From assembly GCA_029262315.1 (NCBI GenBank), contig JAJCZP010000161.1, positions 1-35,344 on the forward strand: DNA of 35,344 bases, written 5' to 3'. Positions within the stretch are counted from its first letter, which is position 1, and every line of letters starts with the position of its first letter. Of this stretch, positions 17,094 to 25,937 are shown one piece after another. Under the pieces are notes generated by a model, which saw nothing but the letters and a program-made list of their open reading frames with translations, searched no databases and was not told where the DNA came from. The position numbers were made by a program, and so were the translations under genes. Origin of the DNA: Deltaproteobacteria bacterium (GTDB lineage: Bacteria > Desulfobacterota > Binatia > UTPRO1).

Positions 17094-17123
17094 AAGGCGG
17101 GCTGACGCCCGTCAGCCCGCCTT
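17094..17123 (-). terminator. Strong 13-bp stem terminator of the RetSat-like gene
   Basis: AAGGCGGGCTGAC (17094-17106), loop of 4, then the perfect complement GTCAGCCCGCCTT (17111-17123). It lies 27 nt beyond the stop codon of the minus-strand oxidoreductase gene ending at 17150. It is the strongest hairpin in the window; the A/T ends give only a two-base T tail. Confidence 0.75.
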
Positions 17124-17149
17124 GTCGTCCTACGCAGTCGTCACCGCGC

Positions 17150-18745
17150 TCAGCCGCGGCGCACGGTCCGGCCAAGGTCGCGACCGAGAATGGCCGACGC
17201 GGCGATCAGCCCACCGAACATGGCGCCAGTGACGCCGAGCAGCGCGATGTCCTGCCCCGCGAGGTAGAGCCCGGGGATCGGTGTCTGCGCCCGCAGCTGG
17301 CGGTCGGTCAGGCGCGCCGGCGTCGCGGCCATTCCGTAGATCTCCCCGTGCTCGTAGCCGGTGAAGTGGCGCGTCGATATGGGTGTCGAAAGCTCGCAGT
17401 GGTCGACCTTGCCCTCGGCCTGCGGCACAAACCGGTACAGCACCTCGAGCAGGCGCTCGGCGTACCGCTGTTTCAGCGCCTCGTAGGCGTCGCCGCGATG
17501 CTGCCACTGTTTGTCGGCCCACGGGGCGAACAAATCGTACGGAGCAGGCGCCATGATGTCGATCGTCGAGCGTCCGGGAAAGCGCTCCCCGAACGACGGG
17601 TCCTTGGCCGCCGGAAACGAGAGGTACACGACGGGCAGTGGGCCATCGGGATTGGCCGTGTAGGCGGCGTGGTCACGCTCGTAGTCGGCGCTCGGGTAGA
17701 CGAAGTAGTTGCCGCGTTCGAGGCCGAGCTCGGCCGCCGTGTGCTTCAGGCCGACGTAGAGGCACACGTGCGCGAGCGACGGACGATGGCGCGTCGCGAG
17801 GCCGTCGAGCCCGTGTGCGGCGACGACGTCCGGCGGGAGCAGGCGGCCGTACGTGATCGGGACGCCCGCCGCGCTCACGATCGTTCGCGCGTGAAACTCG
17901 GTGCCGTCGGCGAGCCGCACCCCGACGGTACGCCCCGCCTCGATCAGAATGGTGTCCACCTCGGCGCGTGTGACGACCTGGCCGCCGGCGTGCTCGATGA
18001 CCGGGAGCACCGTCGCCGCAATGCGCGACGCGCCGCCGACGGGATAGAATCCGCCGTCGAAGTAGTGTGCTGCAATCACCGCATGCACCCCGAAGCTGCT
18101 CTCGGCCGGGGGGAGCCCGTAGGTGAAAAACTGGCCGGCGAGCACGGCGACGAGCTTCGGATCGTCGGTGAGCTCCTCGAGTACCGCGCGCGTCGTGCGC
18201 GCCGCCTGGCCCGTGAACTTTCGGCGGAGCCAGCCGCCGAGCAGTTTCGAGACGAGGCGCGGCACCGACTTCTCCGCGAAGTAGAGTCGGCTCGCCCGGA
18301 CAGTGTCGTCGACGAGCTCGATGTAGCGGGTGATCGCTCGCTCCTCGGCGGGAAAGCGCCGGACCAGCTCAGCGCGGAGCGCGTCGCGGCCCGCGGGCAA
18401 GTCGTACACGTCGTCGCCGAGGACGATGCGATCGTGCACGGGCCCCATCGACGCCCACTCGAGCTGGCCGTCCGAGATCGCGTCGAACAGGCGCCGGGTG
18501 TCCGAGCTGGGATCGCCAACGTCCCCGATGTAGTGCAGCCCCACGTCCCACTCGTAGTCGCCGTGACGGAACGCGTGGGTGTAGCCACCCGCGGTGTAGT
18601 GGCGCTCGAGCACGAGCACCCGCTTGCCCGCGTACTTGGCGAGCAGCGCGGCAGTCGTGAGCCCGCCCATGCCGGAGCCGATGACGATGACGTCATAGTC
18701 GTCGTGGAACGTCGCCCGACGAAGCGGCGTGCCGATCCTTGTCAC
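17150..18745 (-). CDS. FAD-dependent phytoene desaturase/retinol saturase-like oxidoreductase
   Basis: A 531-residue flavoprotein of the CrtI/CrtISO/RetSat superfamily. The N-terminal FAD fold DVIVIGSGMGGLTTAALLAK has GSGMGG at about 23-28, followed by VLVLERHYTAGGYTHAF, a typical second half of the FAD motif. The C-terminus has the FAD-closing motif TPIPGLYLAGQDIALLGVTGAMFGG. Members act on isoprenoid or polyene double bonds; the substrate is unknown here, and no carotenoid synthesis genes are nearby. I prefer the GTG at 18745, preceded by AAGGGG, over a TTG at 18781. A DUF2490-like gene lies 85 nt upstream on the same strand and a strong hairpin downstream. Confidence 0.85.
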   Translation of the reverse strand: MTRIGTPLRRATFHDDYDVIVIGSGMGGLTTAALLAKYAGKRVLVLERHYTAGGYTHAFRHGDYEWDVGLHYIGDVGDPSSDTRRLFDAISDGQLEWASMGPVHDRIVLGDDVYDLPAGRDALRAELVRRFPAEERAITRYIELVDDTVRASRLYFAEKSVPRLVSKLLGGWLRRKFTGQAARTTRAVLEELTDDPKLVAVLAGQFFTYGLPPAESSFGVHAVIAAHYFDGGFYPVGGASRIAATVLPVIEHAGGQVVTRAEVDTILIEAGRTVGVRLADGTEFHARTIVSAAGVPITYGRLLPPDVVAAHGLDGLATRHRPSLAHVCLYVGLKHTAAELGLERGNYFVYPSADYERDHAAYTANPDGPLPVVYLSFPAAKDPSFGERFPGRSTIDIMAPAPYDLFAPWADKQWQHRGDAYEALKQRYAERLLEVLYRFVPQAEGKVDHCELSTPISTRHFTGYEHGEIYGMAATPARLTDRQLRAQTPIPGLYLAGQDIALLGVTGAMFGGLIAASAILGRDLGRTVRRG

Positions 18746-18830
18746 GATGCCCCTTGTGGCATCGCCCCCGAGCCCGTTCAAGCGGCGCGGAGCACGTGGG
18801 ACCGTCTGCCCGGCTCGCGGCAGCTCGATG

Positions 18831-19550
18831 TCACCGATTCCCCCAATCCACGAACACCTGCATCAAGATGATGTGGTTCATGTCGTCCGAGACATCAGAC
18901 CCACGGGTGTTGACGATCTGATTCTGGTACCCGAAGTCGAAACTGACACGATCGTTGATCGTTCGGTGCACACCAACGAACACGCGATTCTGATCGAAAC
19001 CGCTTTCGGGACCATTACCAACCGTATTCAGGTTTACGAACAGTTCATCGTACAGAACTGCGCTCCACATTCCGTCGGCGCTGAAGGGCATGTCCGCCCG
19101 TAGCAGCTCCCTCGCCCGAACGGCGACGCTCCCGGCACGTTCGATGAAGCGCTGCTCGAGGCGCGTACGGCTGGATACCCTAAAATTGGACACTCGGAGG
19201 CGATAGCTCAACTGCTGATACAACCGATGCTCATCGCGAAACCGCGGCTGATAGTTCGTAATCCATCCATACCCCTGCCAGACGGAAAGCGCGGGAGTAA
19301 GCTGATAGCCGAGGGCGGGACGGAGAATCAGCTGATCAACCTCGGAGACGTCGTCCCCGAACCTTGGGTTCACCTCGATCCAGCCTCGCACTCGCTCGGA
19401 GAACCTGAGTCGGTTGTAGAGTGGCGTCCAGAGCTGCCCGTCGTGATCAGGCCCGGCCCACGCGACTGCCCCACCGACCCCCCAGATAGCCACGCACAGG
19501 CACGCAACGAGGAATCGTCGAATCTCGAATGGCAGCTTCTGGACACTCAC
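18831..19550 (-). CDS. DUF2490-like outer-membrane beta-barrel protein
   Basis: A 239-residue exported protein with a signal peptide (about 1-32, ending VAWA). The mature part has regularly spaced amphipathic strands rich in aromatic residues (LWTPLYNRLRFSERVRGWIEVNPRFG, ALSVWQGYGWITNYQPRFRDEHRLYQQL, RVSFDFGYQNQIV) and ends in a hydrophobic strand, MQVFVDWGNR. This is the pattern of the DUF2490 barrel family. GTG at 19550 is chosen because GGAGG lies 8 nt upstream; the open frame extends to 19712 without signal-peptide sense. Function unknown; it suggests a Gram-negative cell envelope. Confidence 0.8.
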   Translation of the reverse strand: MSVQKLPFEIRRFLVACLCVAIWGVGGAVAWAGPDHDGQLWTPLYNRLRFSERVRGWIEVNPRFGDDVSEVDQLILRPALGYQLTPALSVWQGYGWITNYQPRFRDEHRLYQQLSYRLRVSNFRVSSRTRLEQRFIERAGSVAVRARELLRADMPFSADGMWSAVLYDELFVNLNTVGNGPESGFDQNRVFVGVHRTINDRVSFDFGYQNQIVNTRGSDVSDDMNHIILMQVFVDWGNR

Positions 19551-19723
19551 AGTGCGGTCCTCCGTACACCTGCTCGTCCGTCTGCAGGAAGGCGCAGGCG
19601 CGTTGTGGGCGGCGCCCCGACAACCGCGGCCGAACATAGCGCATTCTTGCCGCAAGGGGACAGAAGGATAGTCCCGAGCGATGTCAAAGCAAACGGGCGG
19701 GCGGCACCGCATCTTTCGCGAGA

Positions 19724-20506
19724 CTAGCGCGACCGACGGGCGTGTCGTCGCTGGAGTCGATCGTCAGCGTACCCGGCGGCGCAGGTCCCAAAGAGGAGGT
19801 CGTTCCAGGGGAAGAAGCCCGCGTAGTTTCCGACGACCTTGGCGTGGTGGTAGTCGTGATGTGTCGCACCGTCACTGAAGGGGACGAGGCGCGTCGGGCT
19901 GTAGGGAAAATCGTAACCGGCATGCCCCTCCGCCGCTTCCCATTGGCGGTAGATGATCCAAAGGTACAAGGTGAAAATGTGCGCACCGACCAACAGCGGT
20001 CCGGTGAGCATGATCACGCCAATCACGACGTACTCGACGGGGTGCATATAGTGCCCGGTCAGCGCCCACGGTGTCATGATGCGATGGTGCACGCGGTGGA
20101 TGTTGGCGAACAACCACTTGTTCTCGTGTAGGTACCGATGCACCCAGTAGAATAGGGAGTCGTCCAGCACGATGAAGAAAAGGAGCTGTCCGACGATGAC
20201 CCACCACGGCGGGATGGGACCACCGTGGACGCCCGACAGGCGCAGCAGCGGCCAGGCCGCGATCGTGAGGACGACGAGCATGCCGTTGTTCACAGCGACG
20301 TACTTGAGCGACTCACCAACGATCGGACGCACGCCCGTCGCCCGACGTTGGATGCGATAGGGCTCGGCCCATGCCGGCTGCCGCCACGCCAGCAGCGTGA
20401 ACGGCACCGCGAATGCCAGGAATGCGACCGTACTGATCAGCATCGCGGCGACCGGAAACGTCCAGAACAAAGGATCAGCGTAGACCACCCGCAGCGAGTC
20501 GAGCAT
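19724..20506 (-). CDS. Sterol desaturase/fatty acid hydroxylase superfamily protein
   Basis: A 260-residue integral membrane di-iron enzyme. Three histidine clusters are present: HRYLH (123-127), HRVHH (137-141) and HHDYHH (216-221), in the order and spacing of the C4-methylsterol oxidase/fatty acid hydroxylase superfamily. Hydrophobic helices lie at about 12-40, 66-90, 100-122 and 160-186. The enzymes use O2 to hydroxylate or desaturate lipids; the substrate cannot be assigned. ATG at 20506 follows a weak ribosome site. It is transcribed away from fhs with 133 nt between. The 173-nt gap to the DUF2490-like gene makes a shared operon uncertain. Confidence 0.9.
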   Translation of the reverse strand: MLDSLRVVYADPLFWTFPVAAMLISTVAFLAFAVPFTLLAWRQPAWAEPYRIQRRATGVRPIVGESLKYVAVNNGMLVVLTIAAWPLLRLSGVHGGPIPPWWVIVGQLLFFIVLDDSLFYWVHRYLHENKWLFANIHRVHHRIMTPWALTGHYMHPVEYVVIGVIMLTGPLLVGAHIFTLYLWIIYRQWEAAEGHAGYDFPYSPTRLVPFSDGATHHDYHHAKVVGNYAGFFPWNDLLFGTCAAGYADDRLQRRHARRSR

Positions 20507-20639
20507 CGTCCCAACCTACGCATGGGAAGAGCGAAGCGCCACGTACGAACCATACCTCTTCCGGCTTCCCGACATGACAAAAGTCAGCCTACGGATCCCT
20601 CGGTGGAGGTGCGCCCACGCCGCTGCTAGCGTGTGGTCC

Positions 20640-22307
20640 ATGACGACCGACATCGAAATTGCACGCGCGACGACGATGCGTCCCATCGTGGACGTTGCTG
20701 CCGATCTCGGGCTCCACCCGCAGGACATTCGCCCGTACGGACACGACGTGGCGAAGATCTCACCCGTAGTGCTCTCGCAGCCGCGGCGCCGTGAACGGCA
20801 AGCAAATCTGATCCTCGTCTCGGCGATCACACCGACCCCGGCGGGCGAGGGCAAGACCACCACGAGCATCGGCTTGGCGCAGGGACTCACCCGACTAGGC
20901 GAGTCCGCCTGCCTCGCGCTCCGCGAGCCCTCCCTCGGCCCCATGCTCGGCATGAAGGGCGGCGCGACGGGAGGGGGCCGGAGCCAGATCGTGCCGATGG
21001 ATCGTATCAACCTCCACTTGACGGGCGATTTCCACGCGATCACGACAGCGCACAATCTGCTCGCCGCGCTCCTCGACAACCATCTCTATTTCGACAATCC
21101 GCTTCGCATCGATCCTCGCCGAATCGTGTGGCGACGCGTGATCGACATGAACGACCGCGCGCTCCGGAATACCATCGTCGGACTGGGCGGCAACAAGCAG
21201 GGCGTACCACGCGAGACCGGCTTCGACATCACCGCCGCCTCCGAGGTCATGGCCATCCTGTGCCTCGCCGAGAATGAGGACGATCTCCGTCATCGCCTCG
21301 ATCGCATCCTCGTCGGGTTCACCTACGATGGGGATCCGGTGACCGCCCGGCAACTCTCCGCCTCGAGCCCCATGCTGGCCCTGATGCGCGACGCCTTGTG
21401 GCCGAACCTCGTGCAAACGCTCGAGGGCGGACCGGCACTCGTCCATGGCGGCCCTTTCGCCAACATCGCGCACGGGTGCAACAGCGTGCTCGCCACCCGG
21501 ATGGCGATGCACCTCGCCGACTGGGCCATTACCGAGGCGGGCTTCGGCTTCGATCTCGGAGCGGAGAAATTCTTCGACATCAAGTGCCGCAGTACCGGCC
21601 TCGATACCGCAGCCGTCGTGCTCGTGGCCACGGTGCGCGCACTCAAACTGCACGGAGGGCGACAGCCCGGGGAACTCACCGACAGCTGCCCGAAAGCGGT
21701 GCAGCAAGGGCTCCCCAATCTGGACAAGCACGTCGAGAACATTCGCCACTTCGGCGAGGTGCCCATCGTTGCCTTGAACCGCTTCGGCACTGACACCGAG
21801 GACGAGATCGCGGTCGTCCGCGAACACTGCCGAACGCTCGGCGTCCCCTTCGCCGTCTCCGATCACCACGCACGCGGTGGCGAGGGCGCGCTCGAACTCG
21901 CGCAGGCCGTAATGGCTCACGCCGAGCGTGGGTCGAGGTTCACGCCGCTCTACGAGCTCGACGCCCCGATCCGTGACAAGATCCGCGCCGTCGCGCAGCA
22001 GATGTACGGCGCCGACGGCGTGTCCTTCACCAAGCGTGCCGAGCGCGACATCGAAGAAGCCGCACGGCTCGGGTACACCGATCTGCCGGTCTGCATTGCC
22101 AAGACGCCGGCGTCGCTCTCGGACGACCCGAAGCGGCGCGGCCGACCAGGCGGATTCAGCGTCACCGTCACCGCCGTCCAGATCAATGCGGGCGCGGGCT
22201 TCCTGGTCGTACTGACGGGCGACATCCTCCGCATGCCGGGCCTGCCCCGCCGCCCGCTCGCGGAGCGGATCGATCTCAAGGGCGGCGAGATCGTAGGGCT
22301 CGAGTGA
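20640..22307 (+). CDS. fhs: Formate-tetrahydrofolate ligase
   Basis: A 555-residue formyltetrahydrofolate synthetase, which joins formate to tetrahydrofolate at the cost of ATP. The P-loop PTPAGEGKTT is at 65-74, and EPSLGPMLGMKGGATGGGRSQIVPM, NLHLTGDFHAITTAHNLLAAL and TGGPANIAHG-like LVHGGPFANIAHGCNSV are family signatures. The C-terminal GRPGGFSVTVTAVQINAGAGFLVVLTGDILRMPGLP is also typical. Length matches the family (about 555-560). I start at ATG 20640 (MTTDIEIARA); an open frame from 20574 adds 22 Arg/Trp-rich residues. No folD or other Wood-Ljungdahl gene is next to it, so a C1-supply role is more likely than acetogenesis. It overlaps the next gene by 4 nt. Confidence 0.95.
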   Translation: MTTDIEIARATTMRPIVDVAADLGLHPQDIRPYGHDVAKISPVVLSQPRRRERQANLILVSAITPTPAGEGKTTTSIGLAQGLTRLGESACLALREPSLGPMLGMKGGATGGGRSQIVPMDRINLHLTGDFHAITTAHNLLAALLDNHLYFDNPLRIDPRRIVWRRVIDMNDRALRNTIVGLGGNKQGVPRETGFDITAASEVMAILCLAENEDDLRHRLDRILVGFTYDGDPVTARQLSASSPMLALMRDALWPNLVQTLEGGPALVHGGPFANIAHGCNSVLATRMAMHLADWAITEAGFGFDLGAEKFFDIKCRSTGLDTAAVVLVATVRALKLHGGRQPGELTDSCPKAVQQGLPNLDKHVENIRHFGEVPIVALNRFGTDTEDEIAVVREHCRTLGVPFAVSDHHARGGEGALELAQAVMAHAERGSRFTPLYELDAPIRDKIRAVAQQMYGADGVSFTKRAERDIEEAARLGYTDLPVCIAKTPASLSDDPKRRGRPGGFSVTVTAVQINAGAGFLVVLTGDILRMPGLPRRPLAERIDLKGGEIVGLE

Positions 22308-22831
22308 ACCGGGCAACCTCCAAGCAACTCGATCAGCGCATGCACGTCAGCACGACCGTCACCGCGCACATCACCGCGGAGCCCGAGGCAGTCTTCGATC
22401 TCGCGAACAGCGCCGAGGATGCGCCGAGAGTCTTCACCGGCTGGGGGCCCTTGCCGGGAACCTCCCGCACGGAGGTACTCGGCGACCGCCCGCTCGACGT
22501 TGGCGTGACGCGTCGTGTGTTCTTCGTGGATGGCAACCAGATCGAAGAGACGATCCTCGAATACATCCCGGGCTCCGCGTGGAGCTACACCCTCTCGGGC
22601 ATCGGACGACCATTCTCGCTGCTGGTCCGGGAAGGAAAGGTGCGTTGGACCTTGAAGCCCGAAGGCCACGGGGTTCGCGTCACGTGGACGTGCGCTTTCG
22701 ATCTCCGCAGCCCTCTCGCGTGGCCGATCGCCTCCGTCCTCATGTTCTTCTTCACGCGAATGATGCGGCGTGTGCTGACCACCATCGCTCGCACCTGCGA
22801 GCAACCCCAGGATTCGACGGCAAAAGTCTAG
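22304..22831 (+). CDS. SRPBCC (polyketide cyclase/START-like) family protein
   Basis: A 175-residue protein beginning with VSTTVTAHITAEPEAVFDLANSAEDAPRVFTGWGPLPG, the typical first strand and helices of a helix-grip lipid-binding domain, and ending with a hydrophobic helix (LAWPIASVLMFFFTRMMRRVLTTI) that could sit on the membrane or line the ligand cavity. The GTG at 22304 overlaps the fhs stop (GTGA), so it is probably translated with fhs; an internal ATG at 22340 is an alternative start. Ligand unknown. It faces the histidine kinase gene, 33 nt between stops. Confidence 0.8.
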   Translation: MNRATSKQLDQRMHVSTTVTAHITAEPEAVFDLANSAEDAPRVFTGWGPLPGTSRTEVLGDRPLDVGVTRRVFFVDGNQIEETILEYIPGSAWSYTLSGIGRPFSLLVREGKVRWTLKPEGHGVRVTWTCAFDLRSPLAWPIASVLMFFFTRMMRRVLTTIARTCEQPQDSTAKV

Positions 22832-22864
22832 CGACTCCTCCCACGACAGCAGACGAGGGCACGC

Positions 22865-24916
22865 TCACCGCGCGTGCGCGAGGCGACCTGACGCCGTGGG
22901 CGGCGTCGCCGGAGCGTCGACCGGACATACCATGCCCACCGTCGTGCCTGCACCCGGCGCAGACTCCAGCGTAAACTTCCCGCCGAGCGCCAGCACGCGC
23001 TCCTCCATGCTGACGAGGCCGAGCGCGTCGTGGCATTGATCGCGATCGAACCCACATCCGTCGTCGCGCACCTCGAGCCGGAGCATGCCCCCTTCCACGG
23101 AGACGACGAGATCGATCGTGCCGGCGTCGGCGTGGCGGACGGCGTTGATCACTGCCTCCTGTGCGAACCGGTAGACGGCTACCTCCAGGCTCTCTTCGAG
23201 CCGGGGAATCTCGGTGGGAAAGACGGCGCTGACGCTGACGGTCTCCGAGGACATCCCTGCGATCATCGATCGCAACCCATCGACCAGACCGTAGTCACGC
23301 AGCGGTAGCGGCTGGAGATCGCGCGCGAGCAGCCGAAGATGCTCGACCAGTGCATTCAGATACCGCGACACGCGCTCGAATGTCGCCGCGTTCTCGGTCG
23401 ACATCGGGCCGAGACGGCGGCGCAACGATTCGAGGTGGATGTCGATGCCCACTAGCTCCTGGCAGACATCGTCGTGCAGATCGAGACCCAAACGCTTCCG
23501 TTCGTCTTCGCGAATCACGATCTGTCGGGCAGCCAGCGCACGAAGCTTCTGCTCGCTGCGCTGGAGCTGCGCGAGGGAGTCACGAAGCTTTTCCTCGCCC
23601 GCCCGCCGTTCGGTCACGTCCCGACCAGCCGCCTGCAACTCGACGATTGCGCCTCCGTCATCCCGAATACTGCTGGTCTCCCATTCGAACCAGCGCCACC
23701 CCTCGGGCGTACGATTACGATTCACTACGCGAGATCGATAGGGAGGGTGCGAGAGACCGTTTTGCATCTCGGCCACGGTTCCCAAATCATCGGGATGCAC
23801 CAGATCGGGGAAATTGACGCGGCCTTGCGCAACATCCTCCCTGCTGAGGCCGAATGTCCGACAGTAGGCATCGTTGGCGAACGTCAGCCGACCCCGTGGG
23901 TCGCTGCGCGCAATGAGATCGTGCTGCGATTCGACGAGCGCGCGATAGCGCCCCTCGCTTTCTCGCAGGGCCTCCTGGCGCCGTTCGCGCTCGCCCACAT
24001 CCTCCACCTGCGCGACAAAGTGCAGCGGCGCCCCGGTGCGGTTGCGTACGAGCGAGAGGCTCGCGCACCCGCTGACGACCTGGCCGTCCTTCCGGACATA
24101 GCGTTTCCCGATCGAAAACGACTGCACTTCGCCGGCAACGAGCTGCCGTAGCGCATCGGCCGTCGCGGCAGCATCCTCCGGATGCGTGATGTCCGCGATG
24201 CTCTTGCCGAGCAACTCGTGCTCCGCATAGCCCAACAGCTCGCAGAACGACCGATTCACTTGCATGAAGCGTCTGTCGGCGCCGGCGACGGCCATCCCCA
24301 CCGGCGCATGATCGAACACCCCGCGAAAGCGGGCCTCGCTCTCGCGACTGGCCAGTTCGGCTTCCAGGCTTCGCCGCGACATCTCCGCGACCAGCAAGGA
24401 GACGATCATGCCGAGGAGGATCGCCCCGCCCATCATGTAAGTCGAGACGAGCATCCCCTGGATCGAGAGCGCCGCAAGCTCGGGGCCGATGGTGAGCCCG
24501 AACACGACGAGTTCGGCCTGCCATCCCCATGCGAACAGGAGTGCGAGCGTGAGATAGAGCGCCAGGAGTACGAAGGCGACCGCATCGCCCGATCCGCCCA
24601 TGACGCCGAAACCCACCGTGGTCGTGATCCCAATGAGGACACCGACCGCGACCGTGATGACGCGGACACGCCTCGCCTCAGGATCCCGACGCGCGAGAAC
24701 GATGGCCAGCGACAGGATCGTGCCCTGACACACCACGAGGGCGATCGCCGGAAGGGCAACGAGGCGTGCCTCGAGCGCATAGACCGCCATCCAGAGCACC
24801 AGAATGACGGACCAGACGAGCGCAAAGAGCGGTAGTCGATCCACGAGCAACCGCCAGCGCAACCCCTGCCAGTCGCCCGATCGCCCGATGGCTGTGTTAC
24901 TCGCCGACGGCGTCAT
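22865..24916 (-). CDS. PAS-containing NarL/UhpB-type sensor histidine kinase
   Basis: A 683-residue membrane sensor kinase. About six transmembrane segments cover residues 28-178. Two PAS domains follow: about 195-310 (FDHAPVGMAVAGADRRFMQVNRSFCELLGY) and 322-437 (HDLIARSDPRGRLTFANDAYCRTFG). The HisKA_3 dimerisation helix has DERKRLGLDLHDDVCQELVGI with phospho-acceptor His481. The ATPase domain shows EAVINAVRHADA (N box), RDDGCGF (618-623, G box) and GLVSMEER. This is the HPK7 class that normally pairs with a NarL/FixJ-type response regulator; none is in the window, so it is an orphan here. ATG 24916 is chosen; the frame extends to 25012 with no signal for a start. Confidence 0.92.
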   Translation of the reverse strand: MTPSASNTAIGRSGDWQGLRWRLLVDRLPLFALVWSVILVLWMAVYALEARLVALPAIALVVCQGTILSLAIVLARRDPEARRVRVITVAVGVLIGITTTVGFGVMGGSGDAVAFVLLALYLTLALLFAWGWQAELVVFGLTIGPELAALSIQGMLVSTYMMGGAILLGMIVSLLVAEMSRRSLEAELASRESEARFRGVFDHAPVGMAVAGADRRFMQVNRSFCELLGYAEHELLGKSIADITHPEDAAATADALRQLVAGEVQSFSIGKRYVRKDGQVVSGCASLSLVRNRTGAPLHFVAQVEDVGERERRQEALRESEGRYRALVESQHDLIARSDPRGRLTFANDAYCRTFGLSREDVAQGRVNFPDLVHPDDLGTVAEMQNGLSHPPYRSRVVNRNRTPEGWRWFEWETSSIRDDGGAIVELQAAGRDVTERRAGEEKLRDSLAQLQRSEQKLRALAARQIVIREDERKRLGLDLHDDVCQELVGIDIHLESLRRRLGPMSTENAATFERVSRYLNALVEHLRLLARDLQPLPLRDYGLVDGLRSMIAGMSSETVSVSAVFPTEIPRLEESLEVAVYRFAQEAVINAVRHADAGTIDLVVSVEGGMLRLEVRDDGCGFDRDQCHDALGLVSMEERVLALGGKFTLESAPGAGTTVGMVCPVDAPATPPTASGRLAHAR

Positions 24917-24957
24917 GACGGCACGATTGTACTCCCAAAGGCGACCGGGGCGCCAAT

Positions 24958-24982
24958 GTGCCACCGTGGCACACCACGTGGT
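24958..24982. promoter_or_regulatory. Two adjacent palindromes in a divergent intergenic region
   Basis: GTGCCACCGTGGCAC (24958-24972, 6-bp arms, 3-nt centre) is followed directly by the perfect 10-bp palindrome ACCACGTGGT (24973-24982). They lie in the 87 bases between the divergent histidine kinase and dehydrogenase genes, 9-20 nt before the dehydrogenase ribosome site. A dimeric regulator site is plausible; no known motif is claimed. Confidence 0.45.
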
Positions 24983-25003
24983 CACTACGCTAAGGAGGAT
25001 GAT

Positions 25004-25876
25004 GTGAAACACATCGGCTTTATCGGGTTAGGGGTCATGGGTGCCCCGATGGCGGAGTCTCTGCTGCGATCGGACTTCGAGGTTGCGGTGTACGACTTGC
25101 GAGACAATGCCGTCGCGACGCTGGTGGCCGGGGGAGCACAGCCGGCTGCGCGGCTCGAGGAATTGGCCAGATGCGACGCGGTCATCGTGATGGTCAACAC
25201 AGACGCCCAAGCGCGCGACGTCGTCGGTCGTCTGATCGCGTGCATGCGTGAGGCGCCACCGCCGATCTTGTGTATGAGTACGATTCTGCCGGCGAGCGCC
25301 CGGGAGTTCGGCGCGGCTGCGGCCGCTGCGGGGATCGAGTTCCTCGATGCACCGGTCAGCGGTGGCCCGGTCGTGGCCGGCATCGGTGCACTTGCGATCA
25401 TGGTCGGCGGTGACCCGCGGGCCTTCGAGAAGGCCAAGCCGGTTTTTCGCGCCATGGGCAATGCGGTGACACACGTGGGGCCGGTGGGGGCGGGCCTCAC
25501 CTTGAAGCTGGTGAACAACATGATCGCCATCAGCACCTTGCCGGTGGTCGTCGAGGCGCTGGGCATTGGACTGGACGAAGGACTCGATCTCACGACCATG
25601 GTCGAGGTCATCAAGGCCAGTAGCGGCAACACCTGGCTCACTGACAACTGGGAACAGACGCAGCTGTTCATGCGGCTCGTGCTCCAGGACCCTGCTCAGG
25701 CGGAGCCACTGATGCAGACCGGGCAGAAGGACATGGAACTCGTCGCTACGCTATGCGATCAAGCCGGAATCGATGCGCCGATGCTGCGCCACGCGATCAC
25801 AGCGCTCCAGTCCCAGCTCGATGGGCGATTGATCGCCAACGTTCGGCGCCTGCTCGACACTCTTCTGAACCCATGA
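25004..25876 (+). CDS. 3-hydroxyisobutyrate dehydrogenase-family (beta-hydroxyacid) oxidoreductase
   Basis: A 290-residue NAD(P)-dependent beta-hydroxyacid dehydrogenase (6-phosphogluconate-dehydrogenase superfamily). The nucleotide-binding GFIGLGVMGAPMA is at 5-17, the substrate motif FLDAPVSGGP at about 113-122, and the catalytic lysine Lys168 in GLTLKLVNNMI with Asn171/172. Length fits. The start is GTG 25004, preceded by AAGGAGG at ideal spacing; the longer open frame from 24956 is not supported. Substrates in this family include 3-hydroxyisobutyrate, tartronate semialdehyde and glyoxylate/succinic semialdehyde; none can be chosen. It is divergent from the kinase gene, with paired palindromes between. 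Confidence 0.92.
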   Translation: MKHIGFIGLGVMGAPMAESLLRSDFEVAVYDLRDNAVATLVAGGAQPAARLEELARCDAVIVMVNTDAQARDVVGRLIACMREAPPPILCMSTILPASAREFGAAAAAAGIEFLDAPVSGGPVVAGIGALAIMVGGDPRAFEKAKPVFRAMGNAVTHVGPVGAGLTLKLVNNMIAISTLPVVVEALGIGLDEGLDLTTMVEVIKASSGNTWLTDNWEQTQLFMRLVLQDPAQAEPLMQTGQKDMELVATLCDQAGIDAPMLRHAITALQSQLDGRLIANVRRLLDTLLNP

Positions 25877-25937
25877 GTTGCAGCGCTCCGTCGTAGGGAT
25901 TGCAGGGCGGAGTGTCGGCGGAAGCCCCCGTGAGTAC

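Noticed and set aside
16973-18871. 632-codon plus-strand open frame opposite the RetSat-like gene
   Set aside because: It is the antisense shadow of a gene with clear FAD motifs; its product is Arg/His/Val-rich without domains, as is usual in high-GC DNA.
20895-22316. 473-codon minus-strand frame
   Set aside because: Antisense shadow of fhs.
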